A DNA stretch of 64,000 nucleotides from Atherix ibis (Eukaryota > Arthropoda > Insecta > Diptera > Athericidae): NCBI GenBank assembly GCA_958298945.1, contig OY282608.1, positions 16,779,933 to 16,843,932 of the forward strand, given 5' to 3'. Within the stretch, counting starts at the first letter, position 1. Each line of letters opens with the position of its first letter. Under the pieces are notes generated by a model. The model was not told where the DNA came from, did not search any database, and was given only the letters and a program-made list of their open reading frames with translations. A program made the translations under genes and the position numbers. Below are positions 9,001 to 19,500 of the stretch, one piece after another.

Positions 9001-11714
9001 TTGGTTTGTTTTTTTGTTGGTTTGTTGGTTTGTTGGTTTGTTGGCTTGTTGGTTTGTTGGTTTGTTGGTTTGTTCGGTTGTTGGCTTGTTCGTTTGTTGG
9101 CTTGTAGGTTTGTCGGCTAGTTGGTTTGTTGGTTTGTTGGTTTGTTGGTTTGTTGGTTTGTTGGTTTGTTGGCTTGTTGGTTTGTTAGCTTGTTGGCTTG
9201 TTGGTTTGTTGGTTTGTTCGTTTGTTGGTTTGTTCGTTTATTGGTTTGTTCGTTTGTTGGTTTGTTGGTTTGTTGGTTTGTTGGTTTGTTGGTTTGTTGG
9301 TTTGTTGGTTTGTTGATTTGTTGGTTTGTTGGTTTGTTGGTTTGTTGGTTTTTTGGTTTGTTGGTTTGTTCGTTTGTTGGTTTGTTAGTTACTTGGTTTG
9401 CTGGTTTGTTGGTTTGTTGGTTTGGTGGTTTGTTTGTTAGTTGTTTGTTGGTTTGTTGGTTTGTTGGCTTGTTGGTTTATTGGTTTGTTGGTTTGTTGGT
9501 TTGTTGGTTTGTTGGTTTATTGGTTTGTTGGTTTGTTGGTTTGTTGGTTTGTTGATTAGTTGGTTTGTTGGTTTGTTGGTTTGTTGGCTTTTTGGTTTGT
9601 TGGTTTGGTGGTTTGTTGGTTTATTTGTTTGTTGATTTGTTGGTTTGTTGGTTTGTTGGTTTGTTGGTTAGTTGGTTTGTTGGTTTGTTGGCTTGTTGAT
9701 TTGTTGGCTTGTTGGTTTATTGGTTTGTTGGTTTGTTGGTTTGTTGGTTTGTTGGTTTGTTGGTTTGTTGGTTTGTTGGTTTGTTGGCTTGTTGGTTTGT
9801 TGGTTTGTTGGTTTGTTGGTTTATTGGTTTGTTGGTTTGTTGGTTTGTTGGTTTGTTGATTAGTTGGTTTGTTGGTTTGTTGGTTTTTCGGCTTTTTGGT
9901 TTGTTGGTTTGGTGGTTTGTTGGTTTATTTGTTTGTTGATTTGTTGGTTTGTTGGTTTGTTGGTTTGTTGGTTTGTTGGTTTGTTGGCTTGTTGATTTGT
10001 TGGCTTGTTGGTTTATTGGTTTGTTGGTTTGTTGGTTTGTTGGTTTGTTGGTTTGTTGGTTTGTTGGTTTGTTGGCTTGTTGGTTTATTGGTTTGTTGGT
10101 TTGTTGGTTTGTTGGTTCGTTGGTTTCTTGTTTTGTTGGTTTGTTGGTTTGTTCGTTTGTTCGTTTGTTTGTTTGTTCGTTTGTTCGTTTGTTCGTTTGT
10201 TCGTTTGTTTGTTTGTTGGTTAGTTGGTTTGTTGGTTTGTTTGTTTGTTGGTTTGTTGGTTTGCTGGTTTGTTGGCTTGTTGGTTTGTTGGTTTGTTGGT
10301 TTGTTGGTTTGTTGGTTTGTTGGTTTGTTGGCTTGTTGGTTTGTTTGATTGTTGGTTTGTTGGTTTTTTGGCTTGTTGGTTTGTTGGTTTGTTGGTTTGT
10401 TGGTTTGTTGGTTTGTTGGTTTGTTCGTTTGTTTGTTTGTTGGTGTGTTCGTTTGTTCGCTTGTTAGTTTGTTTGGTTTGTTGGTTTGTTCGTTTGTTGG
10501 TTTGTTCGTTTGTTGGTTTGTTTTTTTGTTGGTTTGTTGGTTTTTTGGTTTGTTGGTTTGTTGGCTTGTTGGTTTGTTGGTTTGTTGGTTTGTTCGTTTG
10601 TTCGTTTGTTGGCTTGTTCGTTTGTTGGCTAGTAGGTTTGTCGGCTAGTTGGTTTGTTGGTTTGTTGGTTTGTTGGTTTGTTGGTTTGTTGGTTTGTTGG
10701 CTTGTTGGTTTGTTAGCTTGTTGGCTTGTTGGTTTGTTGGTTTGTTCGTTTGTTGGTTTGTTGGTTTGTTGGTTTGTTGGTTTGTTGGTTTGTTGGCTTG
10801 TTGGCTTGTTAGTTTGTTGGTTTGTTGTTTTGTTGGTTTGTTGGCTTGTTGGCTTGTTGGTTTGTTGGTTTGTTGGTTTGTTCGTTTGTTGGTTTGTTGG
10901 TTTTTTGGTTTGTTGGCTTGTTGGTTTGTTGGTTTGTTGGTTTGTTGGTTTTTCCGTTTGTTGGTTTTTTGGTTTGTTGGTTTGTTGGTTTGTTGGCATG
11001 TTGGTATGTTTGCTTGTTGGTTTGCTGGCTTGTTGGCTTGTTGGTTTGTTGGTTTGTTGGTTTGTTCGTTTGTTGGTATGTTCGTTGGTTGGTTTGTTTG
11101 TTTGTTGGCTTGTTGGTTTGTTGGTTTGTTGGTGTGTTGGTTTGTTGGTTTGTTGGTTTGTTGGTTTGTTGGTTTGTTGGTTTGTTGGTATGTTGGTTTG
11201 TTGGTTTGTTGGTTTATTGGCTTGTTGGTTTGGTGGTTTGTTGTTTTCTTGGTTTGTTGGTTTGTTGGTTTGTTCGTTTGTTGGTTTGTTGGTTTGTTGG
11301 TTTGTTGGTTTGTTTGTTTGTTGGGTTGTTGGTTTGTTGGTTTGTTGGCTTGTTGGTTTGTTGGTTTGTTGGCTTGTTGGTTTGTTGGTTTGTTGGATTG
11401 TTGGTTTGTTCGTTTGTTGGCTTGTTGGTTTGTTGGTTTTTGGTTTGTTCGTTTGTTGGTTTGTTGGTTTGTTGGTTTGTTGGTTTGTTGGTTTGTTGGT
11501 TTGTTGGTTTGTTGGTTTGTTGGTTTGTTGGTTTGTTGGTTTGTTGGTTTGTTGGTTTTTTGATTTTTTGATTTTTTGGTTTGTTCGTTTGTTGGCTTGT
11601 TGGTTTGTTGGTTTGTTGGCTTGTTGATTTGTTGGCTTGTTGGCTTGTTGGTTTGTTGGTTTGTTCGTTTGTTGGTTTGTTGGTTTGTTGGTTTGTCGGC
11701 TAGTTGGTTTGTTG
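9001..11714 (+). repeat. 2.7-kb tandem HOR, unit 1
   Basis: Paired with 11715-14400. The TTCGGTTG unit near 9073, GTAGG...CTAG at 9104, TTACTTGG at 9389, a TTGATTAG unit at 9555, a second at 9859, a TTTTTCGG unit near 9888, a mixed TTCG/TTTG array at 10152-10203, a second CTAG landmark at 10632, GGCATG at 10995 and the TTTTTTGATTTTTTG tract near 11555-11580 all recur 2.69-2.72 kb later. The two units abut near 11714. Confidence 0.88.
10152..10203 (+). repeat. TTCG array with a TTTG interruption, 6 of 7 units
   Basis: C at 10154, 10162, 10178, 10186, 10194 and 10202; the third unit is TTTGTTTG. Followed by another TTTGTTTG and TTAGTTGG. The counterpart in the next 2.7-kb unit is 12863-12914. 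Confidence 0.95.
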
Positions 11715-12862
11715 GTTTGTTGGTTTGTTTTTTTGTTGGTTTGTTGGTTTGTTGGTTTGTTGGCTTGTTGGTTTGTTGGTTTGTTGGTTTGTTCGGTTGT
11801 TGGCTTGTTCGTTTGTTGGCTTGTAGGTTTGTCGGCTAGTTGGTTTGTTGGTTTGTTGGTTTGTTGGTTTGTTGGTTTGTTGGCTTGTTGGTTTGTTAGC
11901 TTGTTGGCTTGTTGGTTTGTTGGTTTGTTCGTTTGTTGGTTTGTTCGTTTATTGGTTTGTTCGTTTGTTGGTTTGTTGGTTTGTTGGTTTGTTGGTTTGT
12001 TGGTTTGTTGATTTGTTGGTTTGTTGGTTTGTTGGTTTGTTGGTTTTTTGGTTTGTTGGTTTGTTCGTTTGTTGGTTTGTTAGTTACTTGGTTTGCTGGT
12101 TTGTTGGTTTGTTGGTTTGGTGGTTTGTTTGTTAGTTGTTTGTTGGTTTGTTGGTTTGTTGGCTTGTTGGTTTATTGGTTTGTTGGTTTGTTGGTTTGTT
12201 GGTTTGTTGGTTTGTTGGTTTGTTGGTTTGTTGGTTTATTGGTTTGTTGGTTTGTTGGTTTGTTGGTTTGTTGATTAGTTGGTTTGTTGGTTTGTTGGTT
12301 TGTTGGCTTTTTGGTTTGTTGGTTTGGTGGTTTGTTGGTTTATTTGTTTGTTGATTTGTTGGTTTGTTGGTTTGTTGGTTTGTTGGTTAGTTGGTTTGTT
12401 GGTTTGTTGGCTTGTTGATTTGTTGGCTTGTTGGTTTATTGGTTTGTTGGTTTGTTGGTTTGTTGGTTTGTTGGTTTGTTGGTTTGTTGGTTTGTTGGTT
12501 TGTTGGCTTGTTGGTTTGTTGGTTTGTTGGTTTGTTGGTTTATTGGTTTGTTGGTTTGTTGGTTTGTTGATTAGTTGGTTTGTTGGTTTGTTGGTTTTTC
12601 GGCTTTTTGGTTTGTTGGTTTGGTGGTTTGTTGGTTTATTTGTTTGTTGATTTGTTGGTTTGTTGGTTTGTTGGTTTGTTGGTTTGTTGGTTTGTTGGCT
12701 TGTTGATTTGTTGGCTTGTTGGTTTATTGGTTTGTTGGTTTGTTGGTTTGTTGGTTTGTTGGTTTGTTGGTTTGTTGGTTTGTTGGCTTGTTGGTTTATT
12801 GGTTTGTTGGTTTGTTGGTTTGTTGGTTCGTTGGTTTCTTGTTTTGTTGGTTTGTTGGTTTG

Positions 12863-12914
12863 TTCGTTTGTTCGTTTGTTTGTTTGTTCGTTTGTTCGTT
12901 TGTTCGTTTGTTCG
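12863..12914 (+). repeat. TTCG array with a TTTG interruption, 6 of 7 units
   Basis: Same length as 10152-10203 and the same TTTGTTTG third unit, so the interruption predates the 2.7-kb duplication. The right flank here is TTTGTTGG rather than TTTGTTTG. Confidence 0.95.
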
Positions 12915-14387
12915 TTTGTTGGTTAGTTGGTTTGTTGGTTTGTTTGTTTGTTGGTTTGTTGGTTTGCTGGTTTGTTGGCTTGTTGGTTTGTTGGTTTGTT
13001 GGTTTGTTGGTTTGTTGGTTTGTTGGTTTGTTGGCTTGTTGGTTTGTTTGATTGTTGGTTTGTTGGTTTTTTGGCTTGTTGGTTTGTTGGTTTGTTGGTT
13101 TGTTGGTTTGTTGGTTTGTTGGTTTGTTCGTTTGTTTGTTTGTTGGTGTGTTCGTTTGTTCGCTTGTTAGTTTGTTTGGTTTGTTGGTTTGTTCGTTTGT
13201 TGGTTTGTTGGTGTGTTGGTTTGTTTTTTTGTTGGTTTGTTGGTTTGTTGGTTTGTTGGCTTGTTGGTTTGTTGGTTTGTTGGTTTGTTCGTTTGTTCGT
13301 TTGTTGGCTTGTTCGTTTGTTGGCTTGTAGGTTTGTCGGCTAGTTGGTTTGTTGGTTTGTTGGTTTGTTGGAATGTTGGTTTGTTGGCTTGTTGGTTTGT
13401 TAGCTTGTTGGCTTGTTGGTTTGTTGGTTTGTTCGTTTGTTGGTTTGTTGGTTTGTTGGTTTGTTGGTTTGTTGGTTTGTTGGCTTGTTGGCTTGTTAGT
13501 TTGTTGGTTTGTTGTTTTGTTGGTTTGTTGGCTTGTTGGCTTGTTGGTTTGTTGGTTTGTTGGTTTGTTCGTTTGTTGGTTTGTTGGTTTTTTGGTTTGT
13601 TGGCTTGTTGGTTTGTTGGTTTGTTGGTTTGTTGGTTTTTCCGTTTGTTGGTTTTTTGGTTTGTTGGTTTGTTGGTTTGTTGGCATGTTGGTATGTTTGC
13701 TTGTTGGTTTGCTGGCTTGTTGGCTTGTTGGTTTGTTGGTTTGTTGGTTTGTTCGTTTGTTGGTATGTTCGTTGGTTGGTTTGTTTGTTTGTTGGCTTGT
13801 TGGTTTGTTGGTTTGTTGGTGTGTTGGTTTGTTGGTTTGTTGGTTTGTTGGTTTGTTGGTTTGTTGGTTTGTTGGTATGTTGGTTTGTTGGTTTGTTGGT
13901 TTATTGGCTTGTTGGTTTGGTAATTTGTTGTTTTCTTGGTTTGTTGGTTTGTTGGTTTGTTCGTTTGTTGGTTTGTTGGTTTGTTGGTTTGTTGGTTTGT
14001 TTGTTTGTTGGGTTGTTGGTTTGTTGGTTTGTTGGCTTGTTGGTTTGTTGGTTTGTTGGCTTGTTGGTTTGTTGGTTTGTTGGATTGTTGGTTTGTTCGT
14101 TTGTTGGCTTGTTGGTTTGTTGGTTTTTGGTTTGTTCGTTTGTTGGTTTGTTGGTTTGTTGGTTTGTTGGTTTGTTGGTTTGTTGGTTTGTTGGTTTGTT
14201 GGTTTGTTGGTTTGTTGGTTTGTTGGTTTGTTGGTTTGTTGGTTTGTTGGTTTTTTGATTTTTTGATTTTTTGGTTTGTTCGTTTGTTGGCTTGTTGGTT
14301 TGTTGGTTTGTTGGCTTGTTGATTTGTTGGCTTGTTGGCTTGTTGGTTTGTTGGTTTGTTCGTTTGTTGGTTTGTTGGTTTGTTGGT

Positions 14388-14398
14388 TTGTCGGCTAG
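14388..14398 (+). repeat. Truncated CTAG landmark (GTCGGCTAG only)
   Basis: TTTGTCGG CTAGTTGG without the preceding CTTGTAGG unit; the same short form is at about 11695-11704. Both stand at the right ends of the 2.7-kb tandem units, just after a TTTTTTGATTTTTTG tract. Confidence 0.85.
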
Positions 14399-14400
14399 TT

Positions 14401-15405
14401 GGTTTGTTGGTTTGTTGGTTTGTTGGTTTGTTGGTTTGTTGGCTTGTTGGTTTGTTAGCTTGTTGGCTTGTTGGTTTGTTGGTTTGTTCGTTTGTTGGTT
14501 TGTTGGTTTGTTGGTTTGTTGGTTTGTTGGTTTGTTGGTTTGTTGGCTTGTTGGCTTGTTGGTTTGTTGGTTTGTTGTTTTGTTGGTTTGTTGGCTTGTT
14601 GGCTTGTTGGTTTGTTGGTTTGTTGGTTTGTTGGTTTGTTCGTTTGTTGGTTTGTTGGTTTTTTGGTTTGTTGGCTTGTTGGTTTGTTGGTTTATTGGTT
14701 TGTTGGTTTTTCCGTTTGTTGGTTTTTTGGTTTGTTGGTTTGTTGGTTTGTTGGCATGTTGGTATGTTTGCTTGTTGGTTTGCTGGCTTGTTGGCTTGTT
14801 GGTTTGTTGGTTTGTTGGTTTGTTCGTTTGTTGGTATGTTCGTTTGTTGGTTTGTTTGTTTGTTGGCTTGTTGGTTTGTTGGTTTGTTGGTGTGTTGGTT
14901 TGTTGGTTTGTTGGTTTGTTGGTTTGTTGGTTTGTTGGTTTGTTGGTATGTTGGTTTGTTGGTTTGTTGGTTTATTGGCTTGTTGGTTTGGTGGTTTGTT
15001 GTTTTCTTGGTTTGTTGGTTTGTTCGTTTGTTGGTTTGTTGGTTTGTTGGTTTGTTGGTTTGTTTGTTTGTTGGGTTGTTGGTTTGTTGGTTTGTTGGCT
15101 TGTTGGTTTGTTGGTTTGTTGGCTTGTTGGTTTGTTGGTTTGTTGGATAGTTGGTTTGTTCGTTTGTTGGCTTGTTGGTTTGTTGGTTTTTGGTTTGTTC
15201 GTTTGTTGGTATGTTGGTTTGTTGGTTTGTTGGTTTATTGGCTTGTTGGTTTGGTGGTTTGTTGTTTTCTTGGTTTGTTGGTTTGTTCGTTTGTTGGTTT
15301 GTTGGTTTGTTGGTTTGTTGGTTTGTTTGTTTGTTGGGTTGTTGGTTTGTTGGTTTGTTGGTTTGTTGGTTTGTTGGTTTCTTGTTTTGTTGGTTTGTTG
15401 GTTTG
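14401..15405 (+). repeat. Partial third copy of the CTAG-to-GGGTTG module, with a small internal duplication
   Basis: Resembles 13343-14130: the TTTTTCCG unit near 14710, GGCATG at 14753 and TTTGGTGG/TTTTCTTGG near 14990-15010 follow the same order. The stretch from the GTATG unit at 14946 is then repeated from 15209 (about 263 bases further), bringing a second TTTATTGG CTTGTTGG TTTGGTGG series and a second GTTGGGTTG at about 15333. It ends at the largest TTCG array. Confidence 0.75.
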
Positions 15406-15641
15406 TTCGTTTGTTCGTTTGTTCGTTTGTTCGTTTGTTCGTTTGTTCGTTTGTTCGTTTGTTCGTTTGTTCGTTTGTTCGTTTGTTCGTTTGTTCGTTT
15501 GTTCGTTTGTTCGTTTGTTCGTTTGTTCGTTTGTTCGTTTGTTCGTTTGTTCGTTTGTTCGTTTGTTCGTTTGTTCGTTTGTTCGTTTGTTCGTTTGTTC
15601 GTTTGTTCGTTTGTTCGTTTGTTCGTTTGTTCGTTTGTTCG
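15406..15641 (+). repeat. Largest TTTGTTCG (CpG) sub-array, 30 units
   Basis: C at 15408 to 15640 without interruption at 8-base spacing: 30 uninterrupted units. Left flank TTTCTTGTTTTG; right flank plain TTTGTTGG units and TTGTTTTG. It matches the position of 2970-3093 and 7225-7332 in block B, which have 16 and 14 units. Confidence 0.98.
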
Positions 15642-16550
15642 TTTGTTGGTTTGTTGGTTTGTTGGTTTGTTGTTTTGTTGGTTTGTTGGTTTGTTCGTTT
15701 GTTCGTTTGTTCGTTTGTTCGTTTGTTCGTTTGTTCGTTTGTTCGTTTGTTCGTTTGTTCGTTTGTTGGTTAGTTGGTTTGTTGGTTTGTTTGTTTGTTG
15801 GTTTGTTGCTTTGTTGGTTTGTTGGCTTGTTGGCTTGTTGGTTTTTTTGTTTGTTTGTTTGATGGTTTGTTGGTTTGTTGGTTTGTTGTTCTGTTGGGTT
15901 GTTGGTTTGTTGGTTTGTTGGCTTGTTGGTTTGTTGGTTTGTTGGTTTGTTGGTTTGTTGGTTTGTTGGTTTGTTAGTTTGTTGGTTTGTTGGTTTGTTC
16001 GTTTGTTGGTTTGTTGGTTTGTTGGTTTGTTGGTTTGTTGGTTTGTTGGTTTGTTGGTTTGTTGGTTTGTTGGTTTGTTGGCGTGTTGGTTTGTTGGCGT
16101 GTTGGCTTGTTGGTTTTTTGGTTTGTTCGTTTATTGGTTTGTTGGTTTGTTGGTTTGTTGGTTTGTTGGTTTGCTGGTTTGTTGGTTTGTTGATTTGTTG
16201 GTTTGTTGGTTTGTTGGTTTGTTGGTTTTTTTGGTTTGTTGGTTTGTTCGTTTGTTGGTTTGTTAGTTACTTGGTTTGTTGGTTTGTTGGTTTGTTTGTT
16301 TGTTGGTTTGTTTGTTTGTTGTTTGTTGGTTTGTTGGTTTGTTCGCTTGTTGGTTTGTTGGTTTGTTGGTTTGTTGGTTTGTTGGTTTGTTGGTTTATTG
16401 GTTTGTTGGTTAGTTGGTTTGTTGGTTTGTTGGTTTCTTGGTTTTTTGGTTTGTTGGTTTGTTGGTTTGTGGGTTTATTTGTTTGTTGATTTGTTGGTTT
16501 GTTGGTTTGTTGGTTTGTTGGTTTGTTGGTTTGTTGGTTTGTTGGTTTGT
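15642..16550 (+). repeat. Higher-order block B, copy 3, first half
   Basis: Follows block B order: TTTTTTTG/TGATGG near 15842-15863, TTGTTCTG with GTTGGGTTG near 15890-15900, GGCGTG twice near 16080-16100, TTACTTGG at 16267, TTTCTTGGTTTTTTGG near 16436. The second half of block B continues into the 5-kb tandem unit that follows. Confidence 0.8.
15694..15761 (+). repeat. TTTGTTCG (CpG) sub-array, 9 units
   Basis: C at 15696 to 15760. Counterpart of 3170-3245 (10 units) and 7385-7444 (8 units); the TTTGGTCG variant is absent here. Confidence 0.96.
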
Positions 16551-19500
16551 TGGTTTGTTGGCTTGTTGATTTGTTGGCTTGTTGTTTTATTGGTTTGTTG
16601 GTTTGTTGGTTTGTTGGTTTGTTGGTTTGTTGGTTTGTTGGTTTGTTGGCTTGTTGGTTTGTTGGTTTGTTGGTTTGTTGGTTTGTTGGTTTGTTGGTTT
16701 GTTGGTTTGTTGTTTTGTTGGTTTGTTGGTTTGTTCGTTTGTTTGTTTGTTCGTTTGTTCGTTTGTTCGTTTGTTGGTTAGTTGGTTTGTTGGTTTGTTT
16801 GTTTGTTGGTTTGTTGGTTTGCTGGTTTGTTGGCTTGTTGGTTTGTTGGCTTGTTGGTTTGTTGGTTTGTTGGTTTGTTGGTTTGTTGGTTTGTTGGCTT
16901 GTTGGTTTGTTTGATTGTTGGTTTGTTGGTTTTTTGGCTTGTTGGTTTGTTGGTTTGTTGGTTGGTTGGTTTGTTGGCTTGTTGGTTTGTTGGTTTGTTG
17001 GTTTGTTGGTTTGTTGGTTTGTTGGTTTGTTGGTTTGTTGGTTTGTTCGTTTGTTGGTTTGTTGGTTTGTTGGTTTGTTGGTTTGTTGGTTTGTTGGTTT
17101 GTTGGTTTGTTGCTTTGTTGGTTTGTTGGCTTGTTGGCTTGTCGGTTTTTTTGTTTGTTTGTTTGATAGTTTGTTGGTTTGTTGGTTTGTTGGTTTGTTC
17201 GTTTGTTGGTTTGTTGGTTTGTTCGTTTGTTGGTTTGTTGGTTTGTTCGTTTGTTCGTTTGTTCGTTTGTTCGTTTGTTAGTTTGTTGGTTTGTTGGTTT
17301 GTTCGTTTGTTGGTTTGTTGGTTTGTTGGTTTGTTTTTTTGTTGGTTTGTTGGTTTGTTGGTTTGTTGGTTTGTTGGCTTGTTGGTTTGTTGGTTTGTTG
17401 GTTTGTTCGTTTGTTGGCTTGTTTGTTTGTTGGCTTGTAGGTTTGTCGGCTAGTTGGTTTGTTGGTTTGTTGGTTTGTTGGTTTGTTGGTTTGTTGGTTT
17501 GTTAGCTTGTTGGTTTTTTAGCTTGTTGGCTTGTTGGTTTGTTGGTTTGTTCGTTTGTTGGTTTGTTCGTTTATTGGTTTGTTGGTTTGTTGGTTTGTTG
17601 GTTTGTTGGTTTGTTGGTTTGTTGGTTTGTTGATTTGTTGGTTTGTTGGTTTGTTGGTTTGTTGGTTTTTTGGTTTGTTGGTTTGTTCGTTTGTTGGTTT
17701 GTTAGTTACTTGGTTTGCTGGTTTGTTGGTTTGTTGGTTTGGTGGTTTGTTTGTTTGTTGTTTGTTGGTTTGTTGGTTTGTTGGCTTGTTGGTTTATTGG
17801 TTTGTTGGTTTGTTGGTTTGTTGGTTTGTTGGTTTATTGGTTTGTTGGTTTGTTGGTTTGTTGGTTTGTTGGTTAGTTGGTTTGTTGGTTTGTTGGTTTG
17901 TTGGCTTTTTGGTTTGTTGGTTTGGTGGTTTGTTGGTTTATTTGTTTGTTGATTTGTTGGTTTGTTGGTTTGTTGGTTTGTTGGTTTGTTGGTTTGTTGG
18001 CTTGTTGATTTGTTGGCTTGTTGGTTTATTGGTTTGTTGGTTTGTTGGTTTGTTGGTTTGTTGGTTTGTTGGTTTGTTGGTTTGTTGGTTTGTTGGCTTG
18101 TTGGTTTATTGGTTTGTTGGTTTGTTGGTTTGTTGGTTTGTTGGTTTCTTGTTTTGTTGGTTTGTTGGTTTGTTCGTTTGTTCGTTTGTTCGTTTGTTCG
18201 TTTGTTCGTTTGTTCGTTTGTTCGTTTGTTCGTTTGTTCGTTTGTTCGTTTGTTCGTTTGTTCGTTTGTTCGTTTGTTCGTTTGTTCGTTTGTTCGTTTG
18301 TTCGTTTGTTCGTTTGTTCGTTTGTTCGTTTGTTCGTTTGTTCGTTTGTTCGTTTGTTCGTTTGTTCGTTTGTTCGTTTGTTCGTTTGTTCGTTTGTTGG
18401 TTAGTTGGTTTGTTGGTTTGTTTGTTTGTTGGTTTGTTGGTTTGCTGGTTTGTTGGCTTGTTGGTTTGTTGGTTTGTTGGTTTGTTGGTTTGTTGGTTTG
18501 TTGGTTTGTTGGCTTGTTGGTTTGTTTGATTGTTGGTTTGTTGGTTTTTTGGCTTGTTGGTTTGTTGGTTTGTTGGTTTGTTGGTTTGTTGGTTTGTTGG
18601 CTTGTTGGTTTGTTGGTTTGTTGGTTTGTTGGTTTGTTGGTTTGGTGGTTTGTTGGTTTGTTCGTTTGTTGGTTTGTTGGTTTGTTGGTTTGTTGGTTTG
18701 TTGGTTTGTTGGTTTGTTGGTTTGTTGGTTTGTTGGTTTGTTGCTTTGTTGGTTTGTTGGCTTGTTGGCTTGTTGGTTTTTTTGTTTGTTTGTTTGATGG
18801 TTTGTTGGTTTGTTGGTTTGTTGGTTTGTTCGTTTGTTGGTTTGTTGGTTTGTTCGTTTGTTCGTTTGTTCGTTTGTTCGCTTGTTAGTTTGTTGGTTTG
18901 TTGGTTTGTTCGTTTGTTGGTTTGTTGGTGTGTTCGTTTGTTTGCTTGTTAGTTTGTTGGTTTGTTGGTTTGTTCGTTTGTTGGTTTGTTGGTGTGTTGG
19001 TTTGTTTTTTTGTTGGTTAGTTGGTTTGTTGGTTTGTTGGCTGGTTGGTTTGTTGGTTTGTTGGTTTGTTGGTTTGTTCGTTTGTTGGCTTTTTCGTTTG
19101 TTGGCTTGTAGGTTTGTCGGCTAGTTGGTTTGTTGGTTTGTTGGTTTGTTGGTTTGTTGGTTTGTTGGTTTGTTGGTTTGTTAGCTTGTTGGCTTGTTGG
19201 TTTGTTGGTTTGTTCGTTTGTTGGTTTGTTGGTTTGTTGGTTTGTTGGTTTGTTGGTTTGTTGGCTTGTTGGCTTGTTGGTTTGTTGGTTTGTTGTTTTG
19301 TTGGTTTGTTGGCTTGTTGGCTTGTTGGTTTGTTGGTTTGTTGGTTTGTTCGTTTGTTGGTTTGTTGGTTTTTTGGTTTGTTGGCTTGTTGGTTTGTTGG
19401 TTTGTTGGTTTGTTGGTTTGTTGGTTTTTCCGTTTGTTGGTTTTTTGGTTTGTTGGTTTGTTGGTTTGTTGGCATGTTGGTATGTTTGCTTGTTGGTTTG

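Larger units (their letters stand above)
11715..14400 (+). repeat. 2.7-kb tandem HOR, unit 2
   Basis: Follows unit 1 head to tail with the same landmark order: CTAG landmark at 11823, TTACTTGG at 12084, TTGATTAG at 12274 and 12570, TTCG/TTTG array at 12863-12914, CTAG at 13327, GGCATG at 13682 and TTTTTTGATTTTTTG near 14252-14272. Differences from unit 1 include GGAATG near 13371, TTGGTAATTTG near 13920 (TTTGGTGGTTTG in unit 1) and TGTGTTGG near 13213 (TTTGTTCG in unit 1). Similarity ends after a bare GTCGGCTAG at about 14390-14398. Confidence 0.88.

Noticed and set aside
12796..13686. Minus-strand N/Q/T-rich protein (PTNQQTNK repeat)
   Set aside because: Product of the same stop-free octamer read on the complement; no start signal, no non-repeat domain, no sign of coding constraint.
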